Shown here one piece after another: positions 41,199 through 52,512 of a stretch of DNA of 64,000 nucleotides. The position numbers and the translations under genes were made by a program. Numbering within the stretch: position 1 is the stretch's first letter; each line of letters starts with the position of its first letter. Source of the DNA: DSVZ01 sp037439785 (lineage in GTDB: Bacteria > Verrucomicrobiota > Verrucomicrobiia > Limisphaerales > J093). The notes under the pieces were generated by a model. That model saw only the letters and a list, made by a program, of their open reading frames with translations, searched no databases and was not told the origin of the DNA. The stretch spans positions 7,674 to 71,673 of the forward strand of contig JBBIVJ010000025.1 of NCBI GenBank assembly GCA_037439785.1, in the 5' to 3' direction.

Positions 41199-42047
41199 TC
41201 AGCGCACGCGGTTGGCGAGCAGTTCCACCAACAGGCCCAGCACCTCCTCGCGGTCCTGCCCCTCCAGGGCGAGGGCCAGTTGGGCGGTCAGCAGGCCGTA
41301 GCGGGCGCCCAGGTCGTACCGGCGGCCGGCCAGCTCGGCGGCCAGGTACTTTTCCTGGCGGGCCAGCGCCGCCAGGGCCGGACTCAGTTGCAGCGGTTCA
41401 CCCGCTTGCAGCCGGGCCTGCTCCGCCTCGAGCAGGGCGAAGACCGTGGGCGTGAGCACGTGCATGCCGAAAAAGCAGAGGTAGTACCCGGCCCGCAGCC
41501 CCGGCACCATCAGGCGCTGCTCGGCCTCGGTGGGGGTGGGTTTTTCGAGCACCTCCCCCACCTGATACAGCCCCCGGCGCCCGCTCACCACCCGGCCGCC
41601 CACCGCCCCGTAGTAGGGCAGCTTGCTTTCATGGGTGGGCTGCACGGCGGAGACCGCGGCCTGTTCCGCGGCGGCAATCTGCACCAGTTGCTCGGCGCAG
41701 CGGCGCGGCGAGGCCCCCTGGACGTAGAGGTGGTCCCCCACCAGCAACAGGAACGGGTCCGGCCCGACAAACTCCCGCGCACACAGCACCGCGTGGCCGT
41801 AACCGCGCGGCTCGGGCTGCACCAGGAACTGCAGCCGCCCCGCCGCCGCCCCGGCCGCCGCGGCGTAGGCCGCTTCGTCTCCGGGACGGACCACCACGGC
41901 CGGGCTCTCGATGCGGGCGGCGGCCAGTTCCTCCAACAGGATGGCCAGGACGGTTTTGGGCTGGCCGTCGCGGTCCACGAGCGTTTGCAGGGGCAGATGA
42001 TGCTCGCGCGGGCCGGCGGCGGTGATGACGGCTTTGCGGATGTCCAT
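41199..42047 (-). CDS. GalU-like nucleotidyltransferase with a degenerate signature loop
   Basis: The 282-residue protein starts at ATG 42047. The overall fold order matches UTP-glucose-1-phosphate uridylyltransferase: KAVITAAG at the start, QPEPRGYGHAVLCAREFVG, LLLVGDHLY, GRRGLYQVGEVLEKPTPTEA, and YDLGARYGLLTAQLALAL near the end. The nucleotide-binding loop, normally GLGTRFLPATKAIPKEML, reads AGPREHHLPLQTLVDRDGQPK. The Arg and the first Lys are therefore missing. The protein may have lost catalysis or use an altered substrate. It directly precedes the kinase/pyrophosphorylase fusion by 15 bp on the same strand and may act as its regulator or partner. Confidence 0.75.
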   Translation of the reverse strand: MDIRKAVITAAGPREHHLPLQTLVDRDGQPKTVLAILLEELAAARIESPAVVVRPGDEAAYAAAAGAAAGRLQFLVQPEPRGYGHAVLCAREFVGPDPFLLLVGDHLYVQGASPRRCAEQLVQIAAAEQAAVSAVQPTHESKLPYYGAVGGRVVSGRRGLYQVGEVLEKPTPTEAEQRLMVPGLRAGYYLCFFGMHVLTPTVFALLEAEQARLQAGEPLQLSPALAALARQEKYLAAELAGRRYDLGARYGLLTAQLALALEGQDREEVLGLLVELLANRVR

Positions 42048-42213
42048 GGAGTGTGTCGAGTGGCGGGCGGCCTACCGGCCGCTGGTCTCCCCAGCGGGGC
42101 CGGGCGGGCCCGTCGGCCGGGATAGGGTGGCAGCCTAACGGCGGGCGGCCTGCCGGGCAACGTGAACCTTGGGGGGAGGGCCTCGGGCGGGCCGGGGTGC
42201 GCGCCGCGGCCGG

Positions 42214-44493
42214 TTACGGCGTCGCGGGGGTGTTGGTGGCAGCGGGCGCCGGCGCGGCGGCCGGGGCGGGAGCCGGCCTGGTGGTGCCGGACCTTTCAGC
42301 CTGGGGGCGACGCTGGATTTCCTCGCGCGACTGGCCGGCCCGGCCACCGGTGAGCCGGTGCACCCAGCCGAAGCTGTTGAGCAGGCTGTAGAGGAAACCG
42401 GCCGCCACAAGCACCGCCAGGAGCTTGGGCCAGAGGGAGGGGCGCTCGGCGAAACGATCGCCGGCGCCGATCACCGCCCCCGGCGGCACCTGGGCCACCT
42501 GGGTGAGCGAGGCGCCGAAGGGCACGTTGATGCGGGCGCGGGTGTTGATGGCCCAGCCGTTGGCGTCCAGCAGGGGGCCGAGGTTGCGCTTGCGCAGCTT
42601 GAGCCAGGCGATGAGCAGCGAGGGGCCGGAGATGATCAGCAGCAGGGCCGCCACCGCCAGGCAGACCTGCCAGAACGGCAGCTTGAGCAGACCAGTGATG
42701 TAGCCGGCCAGGGTGCCGAAAGCGACGCCCAGGGCGCCGAAGGCCACGCCCAACGCGGCCACGGTCCCCACGTCCACCTTCTTGGGACCGGGGGCGGTGG
42801 CAGGGGCGGTACCGGGCTGGGTGAGGGGGGTGGCCGCTTGGGCCAGCCGGGCGTCTGAAGTGGCTTCGGCAGCGGCGGCACGCTTGGCGACCTGTTCCTC
42901 GATGAAGCGGACGAGTTTTTTGTAGGGGGCCCAGAAGGCCTGCCGGAGGCTGATGGGGTTGTCCACGATCTTGGTGATGGTGGCATCCCAGTCGCGGCCC
43001 TGGCGGTCGTAGAAGACGCCGTTGCGGCCGACCATGAGGTTGTCGGCGTCGCCGTTGGTGAAGGCGGCCACGATTTGCATTTTCTGGCCACTGGCCTTGT
43101 GGGTGCAGTCGCAGTAGGCCAGGTAGGCGCCGGAGAGGCCGGCCAGGGCGGCGTGTTTGGCGGCGTCCTCGACCCGCAGGCACAACAGGCAGCTCCGCTG
43201 GTCCAGGTAGAGGGTGCCGGCCTGGAAGATGGCCGGTTCGCCGCGATCGTAAAAGTCCTTGAAGTTGACGAAATTCAGGCAGAAGGCATGCAGGTCGCGC
43301 AGAAAGCGGAGGAGTTTTTCCACCGCGGCGATGGCCTGCACGTGGGGGTCTTCGGCCCGGTCGCGCGCGATCAGGGCGGTGAGGGTGGCCTGGCCGGGGC
43401 CGGCGAGGATTTCGCGCACGCGGGCGGCGCCGAGCCGCTCCACCGACACCGTGGGTTTGGCGGCCTGCCAGGCATGGTTGGGGGCCAGTTTGGCCTGGAC
43501 GGCGGCCCAGTCCGCCTCGGTCAGTTCGGCCCGCTCGCCCAGCAGCGGCTCCAGCGCGGCGGCCTGGAAGGTGGCCATCGCCCCGGCCCAGGCCGGATGC
43601 AGGCCGGTGCGGAGCGGCAACGGTTGGTCCGGGGCGACCGCCGCCAGGGGGAACGCGCCGAGTTCCGCGGCGGTGATGGAGAGGTCCCGCGCGGCCAGGG
43701 CGAGGTAGTCCTTTTCCTCGCGGTTGAGCGCAGCCAGGGCGCGGGGATCGTAGGCGGCCAGCCGGCAGCGGCCGAAGTAGTCGTCCACCTTCGCCTTGAC
43801 CGCCTGCAGGGCGGCGGCGGCGGCGGCAGTGGCCTCGCCCAGGGGCAGCACGGCAGGGTCGGTCTCGGCCTGCTTCAGCCAGGTGTCCCACGCCGCGCAC
43901 TCGGCAAAGAACTGGTCCACCCGGGCCTGGTTCACGCCCGGCCGGCCGGAACGGTCAGTCTCCGCCCCCAGGCAGGCGAGGATGTCGGCGATCAACGCGC
44001 GGGTGGCATCGTCCTCGGCCGACTCGGCCACGATGACGCCGTCGCCGTTGAAGGCGGTTTGGGCGAGGATGCGGGTGGTGTCGGCCACGTCCTCGAGGCT
44101 GATGGTGGTGGCGTCGGGCTTGCCCAGGCGGGCAAGGATCAGGCGGGCCGTCTCGCGGAGGTTCTGACCTTCGGGGGTGGCGTCGTGGATCGAGGCCAGC
44201 GGCAGGATGGAGGTGTGCCTGAGCAGGTCGTCGGGGTTCTTGAGCAGGTGACCGGTCCAGCGGATGGCCTGGATGAGTTCGGGGGCGCGGATGCGGCCGT
44301 CGCGGTCGGCATCGAGCAGGGCCAGGGTCTTGGGGTCGAATTCCAGGCCGGTGGCCGGGCAGGCCAGGGCCACCCAGAGCTTTTGATCGAGTGAATCCAG
44401 GGCCAGCAGGTCGGCCCCGGTGTCCAGCCGGACCTGGTGGAAGCCGCCGGCGCGGAAAAATCTCCACGGGTGGTTGGGAGCAGAGGGGTTCAT
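42214..44493 (-). CDS. EF-hand-containing membrane protein of unknown function
   Basis: The 759-residue protein starts at ATG 44493 (MNPSAPNHPWRFF). An EF-hand calcium loop is visible at 61-72 (D61-x-D63-x-D65-G-x-I-x3-E72). A large helical Ala-rich soluble region follows (to about 610), with conserved-looking segments such as FNGDGVIVAESAEDDATRA, DYFGRCRLAAYDPRALA, FVNFKDFYDRGEPAIFQ and DNLMVGRNGVFYDRQGRDWDA. Near the C-terminus are about three membrane helices (VAALGVAFGALGVAFGTLAG, VCLAVAALLLIISGPSLLIA, LWPKLLAVLVAAGFLYSLL) and a Pro/Ala tail. I do not recognise a named family. The first EF-hand has all acidic ligands, so calcium binding is plausible. The gene is isolated: 166 bp to galU-like and 301 bp to a divergent radical SAM gene. 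Confidence 0.7.
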   Translation of the reverse strand: MNPSAPNHPWRFFRAGGFHQVRLDTGADLLALDSLDQKLWVALACPATGLEFDPKTLALLDADRDGRIRAPELIQAIRWTGHLLKNPDDLLRHTSILPLASIHDATPEGQNLRETARLILARLGKPDATTISLEDVADTTRILAQTAFNGDGVIVAESAEDDATRALIADILACLGAETDRSGRPGVNQARVDQFFAECAAWDTWLKQAETDPAVLPLGEATAAAAAALQAVKAKVDDYFGRCRLAAYDPRALAALNREEKDYLALAARDLSITAAELGAFPLAAVAPDQPLPLRTGLHPAWAGAMATFQAAALEPLLGERAELTEADWAAVQAKLAPNHAWQAAKPTVSVERLGAARVREILAGPGQATLTALIARDRAEDPHVQAIAAVEKLLRFLRDLHAFCLNFVNFKDFYDRGEPAIFQAGTLYLDQRSCLLCLRVEDAAKHAALAGLSGAYLAYCDCTHKASGQKMQIVAAFTNGDADNLMVGRNGVFYDRQGRDWDATITKIVDNPISLRQAFWAPYKKLVRFIEEQVAKRAAAAEATSDARLAQAATPLTQPGTAPATAPGPKKVDVGTVAALGVAFGALGVAFGTLAGYITGLLKLPFWQVCLAVAALLLIISGPSLLIAWLKLRKRNLGPLLDANGWAINTRARINVPFGASLTQVAQVPPGAVIGAGDRFAERPSLWPKLLAVLVAAGFLYSLLNSFGWVHRLTGGRAGQSREEIQRRPQAERSGTTRPAPAPAAAPAPAATNTPATP

Positions 44494-44794
44494 GGGGGCA
44501 ACGTGGTCAGGTCGCGGAAGCAAGTTAGTGCTGGACGCCGGGCTGGCAATGCGAAATAGCCGCCGGAGTGGCAGGCAGCCGGGCCATCTTTCTTTACTCC
44601 GGCTGACGCTGGCGGCCACGCGCAGATTGCCCGTCCAGCCGGGACCGCGAGGGGGCGGCCCCTCCCCCGTGGCAGTCCTTCGCCGCCGGCTCGCGGGTGG
44701 GTCGGCCTCCCCGCCGACTCTGCCGGCTGCGACCGCCCTGAAAAACCACCCCGTGCCAGCTTGTTCCGGGGACTCGGCCGGTCACAATGTCGGC
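44494..44794. other. Divergent promoter region with short hairpins
   Basis: These 301 bp hold no gene. GTCGGC-CTCCCC-GCCGAC (44701-44718) and a GGGGCGGCCCCTCCCC block near 44654 are inverted repeats of the same style as at 53474-53532. Promoters for both flanking genes must be here; none is clear. Confidence 0.5.
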
Positions 44795-45838
44795 GTGAAA
44801 CCGGCTCCTTCCCCACCTGACGCCGCGGCAGCCGAGCCGTACCCGGTCCGGGCCGGGGCGCGGGACCGGTGGGTCCTGGCGCGGCGACCGGCCCGCACCC
44901 CGCCGGACCTGACGCGGCCGGTGGCGGCTTTCATCGAGCGGGAACGGGACGAGCAGGGGCGCGTGGTGACCGGGCTCACGGTGTTGCTGGCCAGTCGCGA
45001 GTGCCCGTGGCGCTGCGTGATGTGTGACCTGTGGCAGCAGACCGTGCCGGGGGCCGTGCCGCCGGGAATGATTCCCCGCCAGGTGGAGGCCGCCCTGGCC
45101 GTGGCGGGTCCGGAGGCGCGTCAGGGGCCACTGAAGTTGTACAACAGCGGCAGCTTTTTCGATCCCCGGGCCCTCCCCCCCGCGGATTACCCCGCCGTCG
45201 CCGCACGGGCGGTGGGTTTCGAGCGGGTGGTGGTCGAGTGTCATCCGGCGCTGATCGGGCGGCGGGTGGTGGCGTTCCGGGATCAGTTGCAGGTGGCGGC
45301 CGCGGTGGCGGGGGTGCCCGCCCCGCGATTGGAGGTGGCGATGGGACTGGAGACCGCGCACCCGGAGGTGCTGGAGCGGTTGCACAAGCGGGTAACCCTC
45401 GACCACTTCCAAAAGGCAGCGGAGTTTCTCCGGCGGGAGGCGGTAGCCTTGCGGGTGTTCATCCTGGTCCAACCGCCGTTTCAACCGCCCGCGGAGGCGG
45501 TGAGCTGGGCGGTGCGGTCGGTGGACCTGGCCGTGGAGTGCGGCGCGGCGGTGGCGGTGTTGATCCCCACGCGGCCGGGCAACGGCGCGCTGGAGGCGCT
45601 GGCGGCGGCGGGCCAGTTCACACCGCCGCGGCTCGCAACCCTGGAGGCGGCGTTCGAGCAGGGGCTGCGTCCGGGACGGGCGAGGGTTTTTGCCGATTTG
45701 TGGAACCTCGAACGGTTCGCGGATTGCCCGGCCTGTTTTGCGGCGCGGCGCGCCCGGCTCGAGCGGATCAACCATGAACAGACCTGCCCGCCGCGGGTGC
45801 GCTGCGCCCGCTGCGGGGCGGGGTCCACGGGGAGTTGA
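44795..45838 (+). CDS. Radical SAM protein (RaSEA/TIGR01210-like)
   Basis: The protein of about 347 residues appears to start at GTG 44795 (VKPAPSPPDAAAAEPYPVRA); no in-frame ATG exists close by. The radical SAM motif is C70-x3-C74-x2-C77 (CPWRCVMC), followed by LYNSGSFFDPRALP, ECHPALIGRRVVAFRD, VAMGLETAHPEVLERLHK and VFILVQPPF. The C-terminus adds a Cys cluster (CPACFAARRARLERI, then CPPRVRCARCG), likely a zinc or extra iron-sulfur site. The pattern resembles the TIGR01210 group that includes the archaeosine-forming enzyme RaSEA. Bacterial members are uncharacterised, so a tRNA or small-molecule thiolation/rearrangement role is only a suggestion. Transcribed divergently from the EF-hand gene. 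Confidence 0.75.
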   Translation: MKPAPSPPDAAAAEPYPVRAGARDRWVLARRPARTPPDLTRPVAAFIERERDEQGRVVTGLTVLLASRECPWRCVMCDLWQQTVPGAVPPGMIPRQVEAALAVAGPEARQGPLKLYNSGSFFDPRALPPADYPAVAARAVGFERVVVECHPALIGRRVVAFRDQLQVAAAVAGVPAPRLEVAMGLETAHPEVLERLHKRVTLDHFQKAAEFLRREAVALRVFILVQPPFQPPAEAVSWAVRSVDLAVECGAAVAVLIPTRPGNGALEALAAAGQFTPPRLATLEAAFEQGLRPGRARVFADLWNLERFADCPACFAARRARLERINHEQTCPPRVRCARCGAGSTGS

Positions 45839-46090
45839 GGGCCGGGCCGGGCGCGGGCGGGTCGTCGGGCTGCGGGGCAAAAAACGGCGGGAGAAAGCCA
45901 AGAAACGCCGAGCCGGCGGGGCCTTGCGGGCTAGGCTCCGCGGGTGCCCGGTCCGGGGAGCCGAACCGGCGGGGCCGAGCCGGCAAGGCGAAGAACCTTG
46001 ACGCCCCGCAGCGGCTCCCCTACGTGGCTGGGCGGTGAACGGCCGTTTCGGCCGCTATTTGCCTCGGACCTTGGCCATCGAACCGAACCT

Positions 46091-48556
<2,466 letters not shown>

Positions 48557-48591
48557 GGCGCGGCGCGGCACCGCCCGCTTCCTTCCCCCGG

Positions 48592-48624
48592 CCCCGGCCG
48601 CCCGCCAGCGGTCGGGGCTTTTTT
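48592..48624 (+). terminator. Rho-independent terminator of hppA
   Basis: The stem CCCCGGCC (48592-48599) pairs with GGTCGGGG (48610-48617; one G-U) around a 10-nt loop, followed by CTTTTTT. It sits 36 bp after the hppA stop, on the same strand. Confidence 0.85.
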
Positions 48625-48735
48625 CTCCCCGCCAGCGGTCGCCGTCCCGCTCCCACCTAAGCCAGGGAGCCGGCAGCGTGGGCGATTTTCCAGTTTACAG
48701 CCGCCGCCGTGGCGGCTACCAGAAGGCCACCCAAC

Positions 48736-49713
48736 ATGAAATCCATGAAAACCTCCTGGCAACTCCGCGGCGGTCTGGTGGTCCTGGCGTGCGCCGGCCA
48801 ACTGGCGCAGGGCACGGCGCAGACCCTGTTTAACGACACCTTTGACACGGACACCACGGCCAACTGGTCCATCTACACTTCCCAGGCCGACACGGCGGTG
48901 GTCTTCGTCTACGACTACAGCGCGGACGGCATTCCCCCCGCGCCCCACTCGAACGGCTCGACCCTCGGCGTGAAATTCACCGCCAACATGACCGCCGGCC
49001 AGTCCCCCGAAGCGGCCGGCCTGAACCTCGTCCCCATCGGCCAGAACTTCACCGGCGATTACGTGCTGAAGTTCGACCTGTGGATCAACGCCAACGGCCC
49101 CTTCCCGGCTGGCGGCAGCGGCTCCACTGAGTTTGCCTCCGCCGGCATCGGTCTGAGCGGCAATGGCTCCCTGGTCTGGTCGGGCGCCGCCCCGGCCGGC
49201 ACGGCCTGGTTTGCCGTCTCCGGGGAAGGCGGCGCGGCCCAGGACTTCCGCGCCTACGTGGGCTCGGCTCTCCAGGGCGAAGGCCCGGTTTACTATGCCG
49301 AGGGCGCCCCCGAGCGCGACAACAGCCATCCCTACTACGCCACGACCTTCCCCGGCGGCCAGACCCCCCCCGCCAGCCAGACCACCGCCCACCCGCAACA
49401 GACCGGCGCCCTCAATGTCGGCACCGTCGGCTTCGCCTGGCGGCAGGTCGAGATCAGCAAGGTGGGCGATGAAGTGGTCTGGTCCGTGGACGGCCTGCCC
49501 ATTGCCCGGCTGACCGGCAGCGGTAACGGCGTGGCCCTCGAAGGCAACATCACGGTCGGCTACTTCGACCCCTTCAACTCGATCTCGGACAACGCCGCCC
49601 TCAGTTTCGGGGTGGTGGACAACGTGCGGGTCGAGGTGATTCCCGAACCGGGTACCGCGGCCCTGGGTCTGCTGGGCCTGGGCTTGTGGTTCCTGAGCCG
49701 ACGCCGGGCCTGA
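48736..49713 (+). CDS. PEP-CTERM sorting domain protein
   Basis: The 325-residue protein starts at ATG 48736 (MKSMKTSWQLRGG), with AGAAGG about 9 nt upstream. The signal peptide ends around AQGTAQ (about residue 29). The body, about 200 residues of beta-rich Asn/Gly/Ala-rich sequence, opens LFNDTFDTDTTANWSIY, and VWSVDGLPIARL and ITVGYFDPF come later, as in many verrucomicrobial concanavalin-like surface proteins. The C-terminal cassette IPEPGTAALGLLGLGLWFL then SRRRA is a classical PEP-CTERM signal, unlike the VPEAGQT form at 28 kb. It should be sorted by an exosortase to the cell surface. No sigma-54 promoter was found upstream, in contrast to the other surface gene. Confidence 0.9.
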   Translation: MKSMKTSWQLRGGLVVLACAGQLAQGTAQTLFNDTFDTDTTANWSIYTSQADTAVVFVYDYSADGIPPAPHSNGSTLGVKFTANMTAGQSPEAAGLNLVPIGQNFTGDYVLKFDLWINANGPFPAGGSGSTEFASAGIGLSGNGSLVWSGAAPAGTAWFAVSGEGGAAQDFRAYVGSALQGEGPVYYAEGAPERDNSHPYYATTFPGGQTPPASQTTAHPQQTGALNVGTVGFAWRQVEISKVGDEVVWSVDGLPIARLTGSGNGVALEGNITVGYFDPFNSISDNAALSFGVVDNVRVEVIPEPGTAALGLLGLGLWFLSRRRA

Positions 49714-49727
49714 ACCGCTTCCGCCAG

Positions 49728-49761
49728 AAAAAAAGGCCGCCTCCGGGCGGCCGTTTTTTTT
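49728..49761. terminator. Bidirectional factor-independent terminator
   Basis: GGCCGCC (49735-49741) and GGCGGCC (49746-49752) form a perfect 7-bp stem with a TCCG loop. An A7 run precedes it and a T8 run follows it, so it can terminate the PEP-CTERM gene on the plus strand and hflX on the minus strand, both of which end here. Confidence 0.93.
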
Positions 49762-49776
49762 CCGCCCCGCCGCCGG

Positions 49777-51090
49777 CTACGGGGCGGCCACCACAAACCG
49801 CGCGAACTCCCCGCGGACATGCGGCGGGAGGCGGACCTTGAACCGCGCCGCCCGGCCATCGTAGGCCCGATCGAGAATCTGGCCGACGGCGTGTAGGCGC
49901 GCCACCGCCGCCGCCTCGCCATGCGGGATGGCCAGCTCGAGATACTCGCGCGCCGGCCGCAACGCGTTGCCCAGGGCCGCCAACAGGTCCGCAAACCCCG
50001 CCCCCGTGAGGGCCGAAATGGCCACCGCCTGCGGGTACCGTGCCCGCCACGCGGCCAGCCCCTCGCCGTCCGGCAACCGGTCCGCCTTGTTGAGGACCAT
50101 GAGCACCGGGGTGTCCGCCACACCCAACTCGGCCAGCACGGCCTGCACGGAGGCGATTTGCTCCTCGGCACGCGGATGGCTGACGTCCACCACGTGCAGC
50201 AGCAGGTCTGCGTTGACCACTTCCTCGAGCGTGGCGCGGAAAGCCTCGATCAGGGCGTGCGGCAGCTTGCGAATGAAGCCCACCGTGTCCGAGAGCAGCA
50301 CGTTCTGGTTGGTGGGCAGGCGCAGCCGGCGGGTGGTCGGGTCCAGCGTGGCGAACAGCCGGTCCTCGGCCAGCACCCCGGCCCGGGTCAGCGCATTGAA
50401 CAGGGTGGATTTGCCCGCGTTGGTGTAGCCCACGATCGAGGCCAGCGGCCAGTGATGGCGGCGGCGCCCCTGGCGCTGGGTGGTGCGCTGGCGGCGGACC
50501 TCCTCCAGTTCCTGCTCCAGGCGGTCAATCCGCTCCTGGACCTTGCGCCGGTCCGCCTCGAGCTGGCTTTCGCCCTCGCCCCCGATGGCCCCCAGCCCGC
50601 CCCGCTGCCGGGACAGGTGTGTCCAGTACCGCCGCAGGCGGGGCAACAGGTGCTGCAACTGCGCCAGCTCGACCTGAAGCTGACCCTCCCGGGTGCGCGC
50701 CCGCAGGGCAAAGATGTCCAGGATCACCTCGGTCCGGTCGAGCACCTTGGTGCGCAACATCTGCTCGAGGTTGCGCGCCTGGGCGGGGGACAGCTCCTCG
50801 TCAAATGCCACCGTGTCAATGCCCTCGGCCGCGCAGCGGGCGGCGATTTCCTCCGCCTTGCCCGTGCCGATGAAGGTGGCGGGGTGCGGCTGGTCCAGCC
50901 GTTGGATCACCCGGTCCACCACCTGCCCGCCCAGCGTGCGCACCAGCTCGGCCAGTTCTTCCAGGTAATCCGTCACCTGCCAGCCGGGTCGGTGCCTGAG
51001 TTCCACGCCGACCAGCAACACCCGCTCGGTGCGGCGTTCGCGATGGGTGGAAACAAGCGCTTTCAACGCATCAGGTTCAGGTGGGGACAA
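49777..51090 (-). CDS. hflX: GTPase HflX
   Basis: The 437-residue protein has the HflX N-terminal domain (LLVGVELRHRPGWQVTDYLEEL, IGTGKAEEIA, DEELSPAQARNLEQML, DRTEVILDIFALRARTREGQ), a coiled-coil linker, and the G domain: G1 GYTNAGKSTLFN, G2 region, G3 DTVGFI and G4 NKADR. HflX binds the large ribosomal subunit and can split stalled or hibernating ribosomes. No ATG exists near the N-terminus; TTG 51090 is chosen because conserved sequence starts soon after. Another TTG at 51066 would also serve. A GGGGCGG stretch lies upstream as a possible ribosome-binding site. It ends at the shared terminator. Confidence 0.94.
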   Translation of the reverse strand: MSPPEPDALKALVSTHRERRTERVLLVGVELRHRPGWQVTDYLEELAELVRTLGGQVVDRVIQRLDQPHPATFIGTGKAEEIAARCAAEGIDTVAFDEELSPAQARNLEQMLRTKVLDRTEVILDIFALRARTREGQLQVELAQLQHLLPRLRRYWTHLSRQRGGLGAIGGEGESQLEADRRKVQERIDRLEQELEEVRRQRTTQRQGRRRHHWPLASIVGYTNAGKSTLFNALTRAGVLAEDRLFATLDPTTRRLRLPTNQNVLLSDTVGFIRKLPHALIEAFRATLEEVVNADLLLHVVDVSHPRAEEQIASVQAVLAELGVADTPVLMVLNKADRLPDGEGLAAWRARYPQAVAISALTGAGFADLLAALGNALRPAREYLELAIPHGEAAAVARLHAVGQILDRAYDGRAARFKVRLPPHVRGEFARFVVAAP

Positions 51091-51346
51091 TGTACCGCCC
51101 CGGCCCGGTTCTGCAATCCCACGGCTTCACCCTCCACCCCGCCCAGACGGCCAACGGGCCCCCCCGTCGGCCCCTGCGGGGAAGAGCCGCAGATGTGCGC
51201 TCAAACACACATTTACGGCAACCCCACGCCGGCCTACACAGAGTTAGTCTTTGGAGCCGTGGGGCGCGGGAGACCGACCGGGATTGACAGTCGGGGCGGT
51301 TCCCGTAATCGTACGGCGAACACCGAAGCCAACAGACAGACCTGCC

Positions 51347-52246
51347 ATGAAGAGTTACCCAACCTCTACCGAGCGGCAGCGGCGCGGCGGCTTTACGCTG
51401 ATCGAGCTACTGGTGGTCATCGCCATCATTGCCATCCTGGCCGGGATGCTCCTGCCGGCACTGGCCCGGGCCAAATCCAAGGCCACGGGCATCATGTGCA
51501 TGAACAACACCAAGCAGTTGATGCTCGCCAACCACATGTACCAGGGCGACAACAACGACAAATTCCCCGGAGCCTACCATGGCGGTTTCGTGCCGGGGTC
51601 CAACGCCCGGGAACGCCCCTGGGTGACGGGGTGGCTGGACTGGACCACCAGCCCGGACAACACCAACACCCTGTACCTCCTTGATCCCCGCTACGCGGTC
51701 CTGGCGAACTACTTCGCCGGAGCCAAGAACATCTACAAGTGCCCCGCGGATAAATATGTGTCCCCCGCCCAACGGTCCCGGGGTTGGACCGAGCGGGTGC
51801 GCAGTGTGTCGGGAAACATCTACATCGGTGAAGGCAACGGCTGGAGCACGCTGGGGGGTGGGCCCAGCGGCCCCAACAATCTCCAGATGTACCGCGGGGC
51901 GACCCGAGCCTCCGATTTGATCATACCCGGACCGGCTCAGACGTGGGTGTACGTGGATGAACACCCGGACAGCATCAACGACGCGGGCTGCTTCCCGCCC
52001 AACTCGCCCACCAACATCCCGGACGCACCGGCGACGTATCACAACCTGGCCGCGGGGTTCGCTTTCGCGGACGGGCACTCCGAGATTCGCAAATGGATTG
52101 GTCCGACGATGAAAAGGCCCCGGCGCAGCAATGGATTGGACGGCGTCATCTTCCAGGCGCAAAACAACTTTACCACGGTTCGAGGTGATCCCGACTTGAG
52201 TTGGTACTCGCGGGTCTCTCCGCGCCAGACCGAAGCCCATTTTTAG
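51347..52246 (+). CDS. Type II secretion/pseudopilin-like protein with H-X9-DG domain (copy 1)
   Basis: The 299-residue protein starts at ATG 51347. After a short leader (MKSYPTSTERQRRGG) comes the prepilin cleavage/methylation signal FTLIELLVVIAIIAILAGML with Glu5. The mid region is Asn/Tyr-rich with a Cys pair (MCMNN, YKCPADKYVS). The C-terminal H-x9-D-G motif is present as YHNLAAGFAFADG. Such proteins are very numerous in Verrucomicrobiota and Planctomycetota and are assumed to assemble into pseudopili or be displayed after prepilin peptidase cleavage. Its first third is identical in DNA to the second copy 1.2 kb downstream over 288 bp, while the rest has diverged. Confidence 0.93.
   Translation: MKSYPTSTERQRRGGFTLIELLVVIAIIAILAGMLLPALARAKSKATGIMCMNNTKQLMLANHMYQGDNNDKFPGAYHGGFVPGSNARERPWVTGWLDWTTSPDNTNTLYLLDPRYAVLANYFAGAKNIYKCPADKYVSPAQRSRGWTERVRSVSGNIYIGEGNGWSTLGGGPSGPNNLQMYRGATRASDLIIPGPAQTWVYVDEHPDSINDAGCFPPNSPTNIPDAPATYHNLAAGFAFADGHSEIRKWIGPTMKRPRRSNGLDGVIFQAQNNFTTVRGDPDLSWYSRVSPRQTEAHF
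51431..51718 (+). repeat. 288-bp identical tract, copy 1 (within pseudopilin gene)
   Basis: Identical base for base to 52597-52884, including synonymous sites. It covers codons from the hydrophobic helix to NYFA. Flanking coding sequence is clearly diverged on both sides. Confidence 0.95.
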
Positions 52247-52512
52247 CACGCGGGCGGAAAAGCCGTGGAAGGTCGCCGCCGCGTCCCACGAGCCGCCGCC
52301 GAAGTGGCATAAAGGGTCGGTCACTTGGGCGAGGACACTTTGGGCTGTGCAGACAGACACACACTTTCACCAGACGGCCGGTGACCTAATCGGGTTCCAG
52401 CTGGGTGGGTTTTTTGCCGCGGGCTGAACCCACAGTGTGAAGTTGACGCCGGGCGGAGCGGTTGAGACATTCGGCCGGTCGTCAACCCGTAACCCCGAAG
52501 TAACTTGCTGGC

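Noticed and set aside
38055..42125. Long plus-strand open frame opposite the kinase/pyrophosphorylase fusion
   Set aside because: Its translation is Gln/Arg/Pro-rich without motifs, typical of antisense in GC-rich coding DNA.
51284..51311. TTGACA box upstream of pseudopilin copy 1 as a sigma-70 promoter
   Set aside because: The -10 candidate (TAATCG at 16-bp spacing) matches poorly; the similar TTGACG at 52443 upstream of copy 2 has an equally weak -10, so neither is reported.
52405..52433. GTGGGTT...AACCCAC inverted repeat as a terminator of pseudopilin copy 1
   Set aside because: The T-run lies inside the loop instead of after the stem, so it does not fit a factor-independent terminator.
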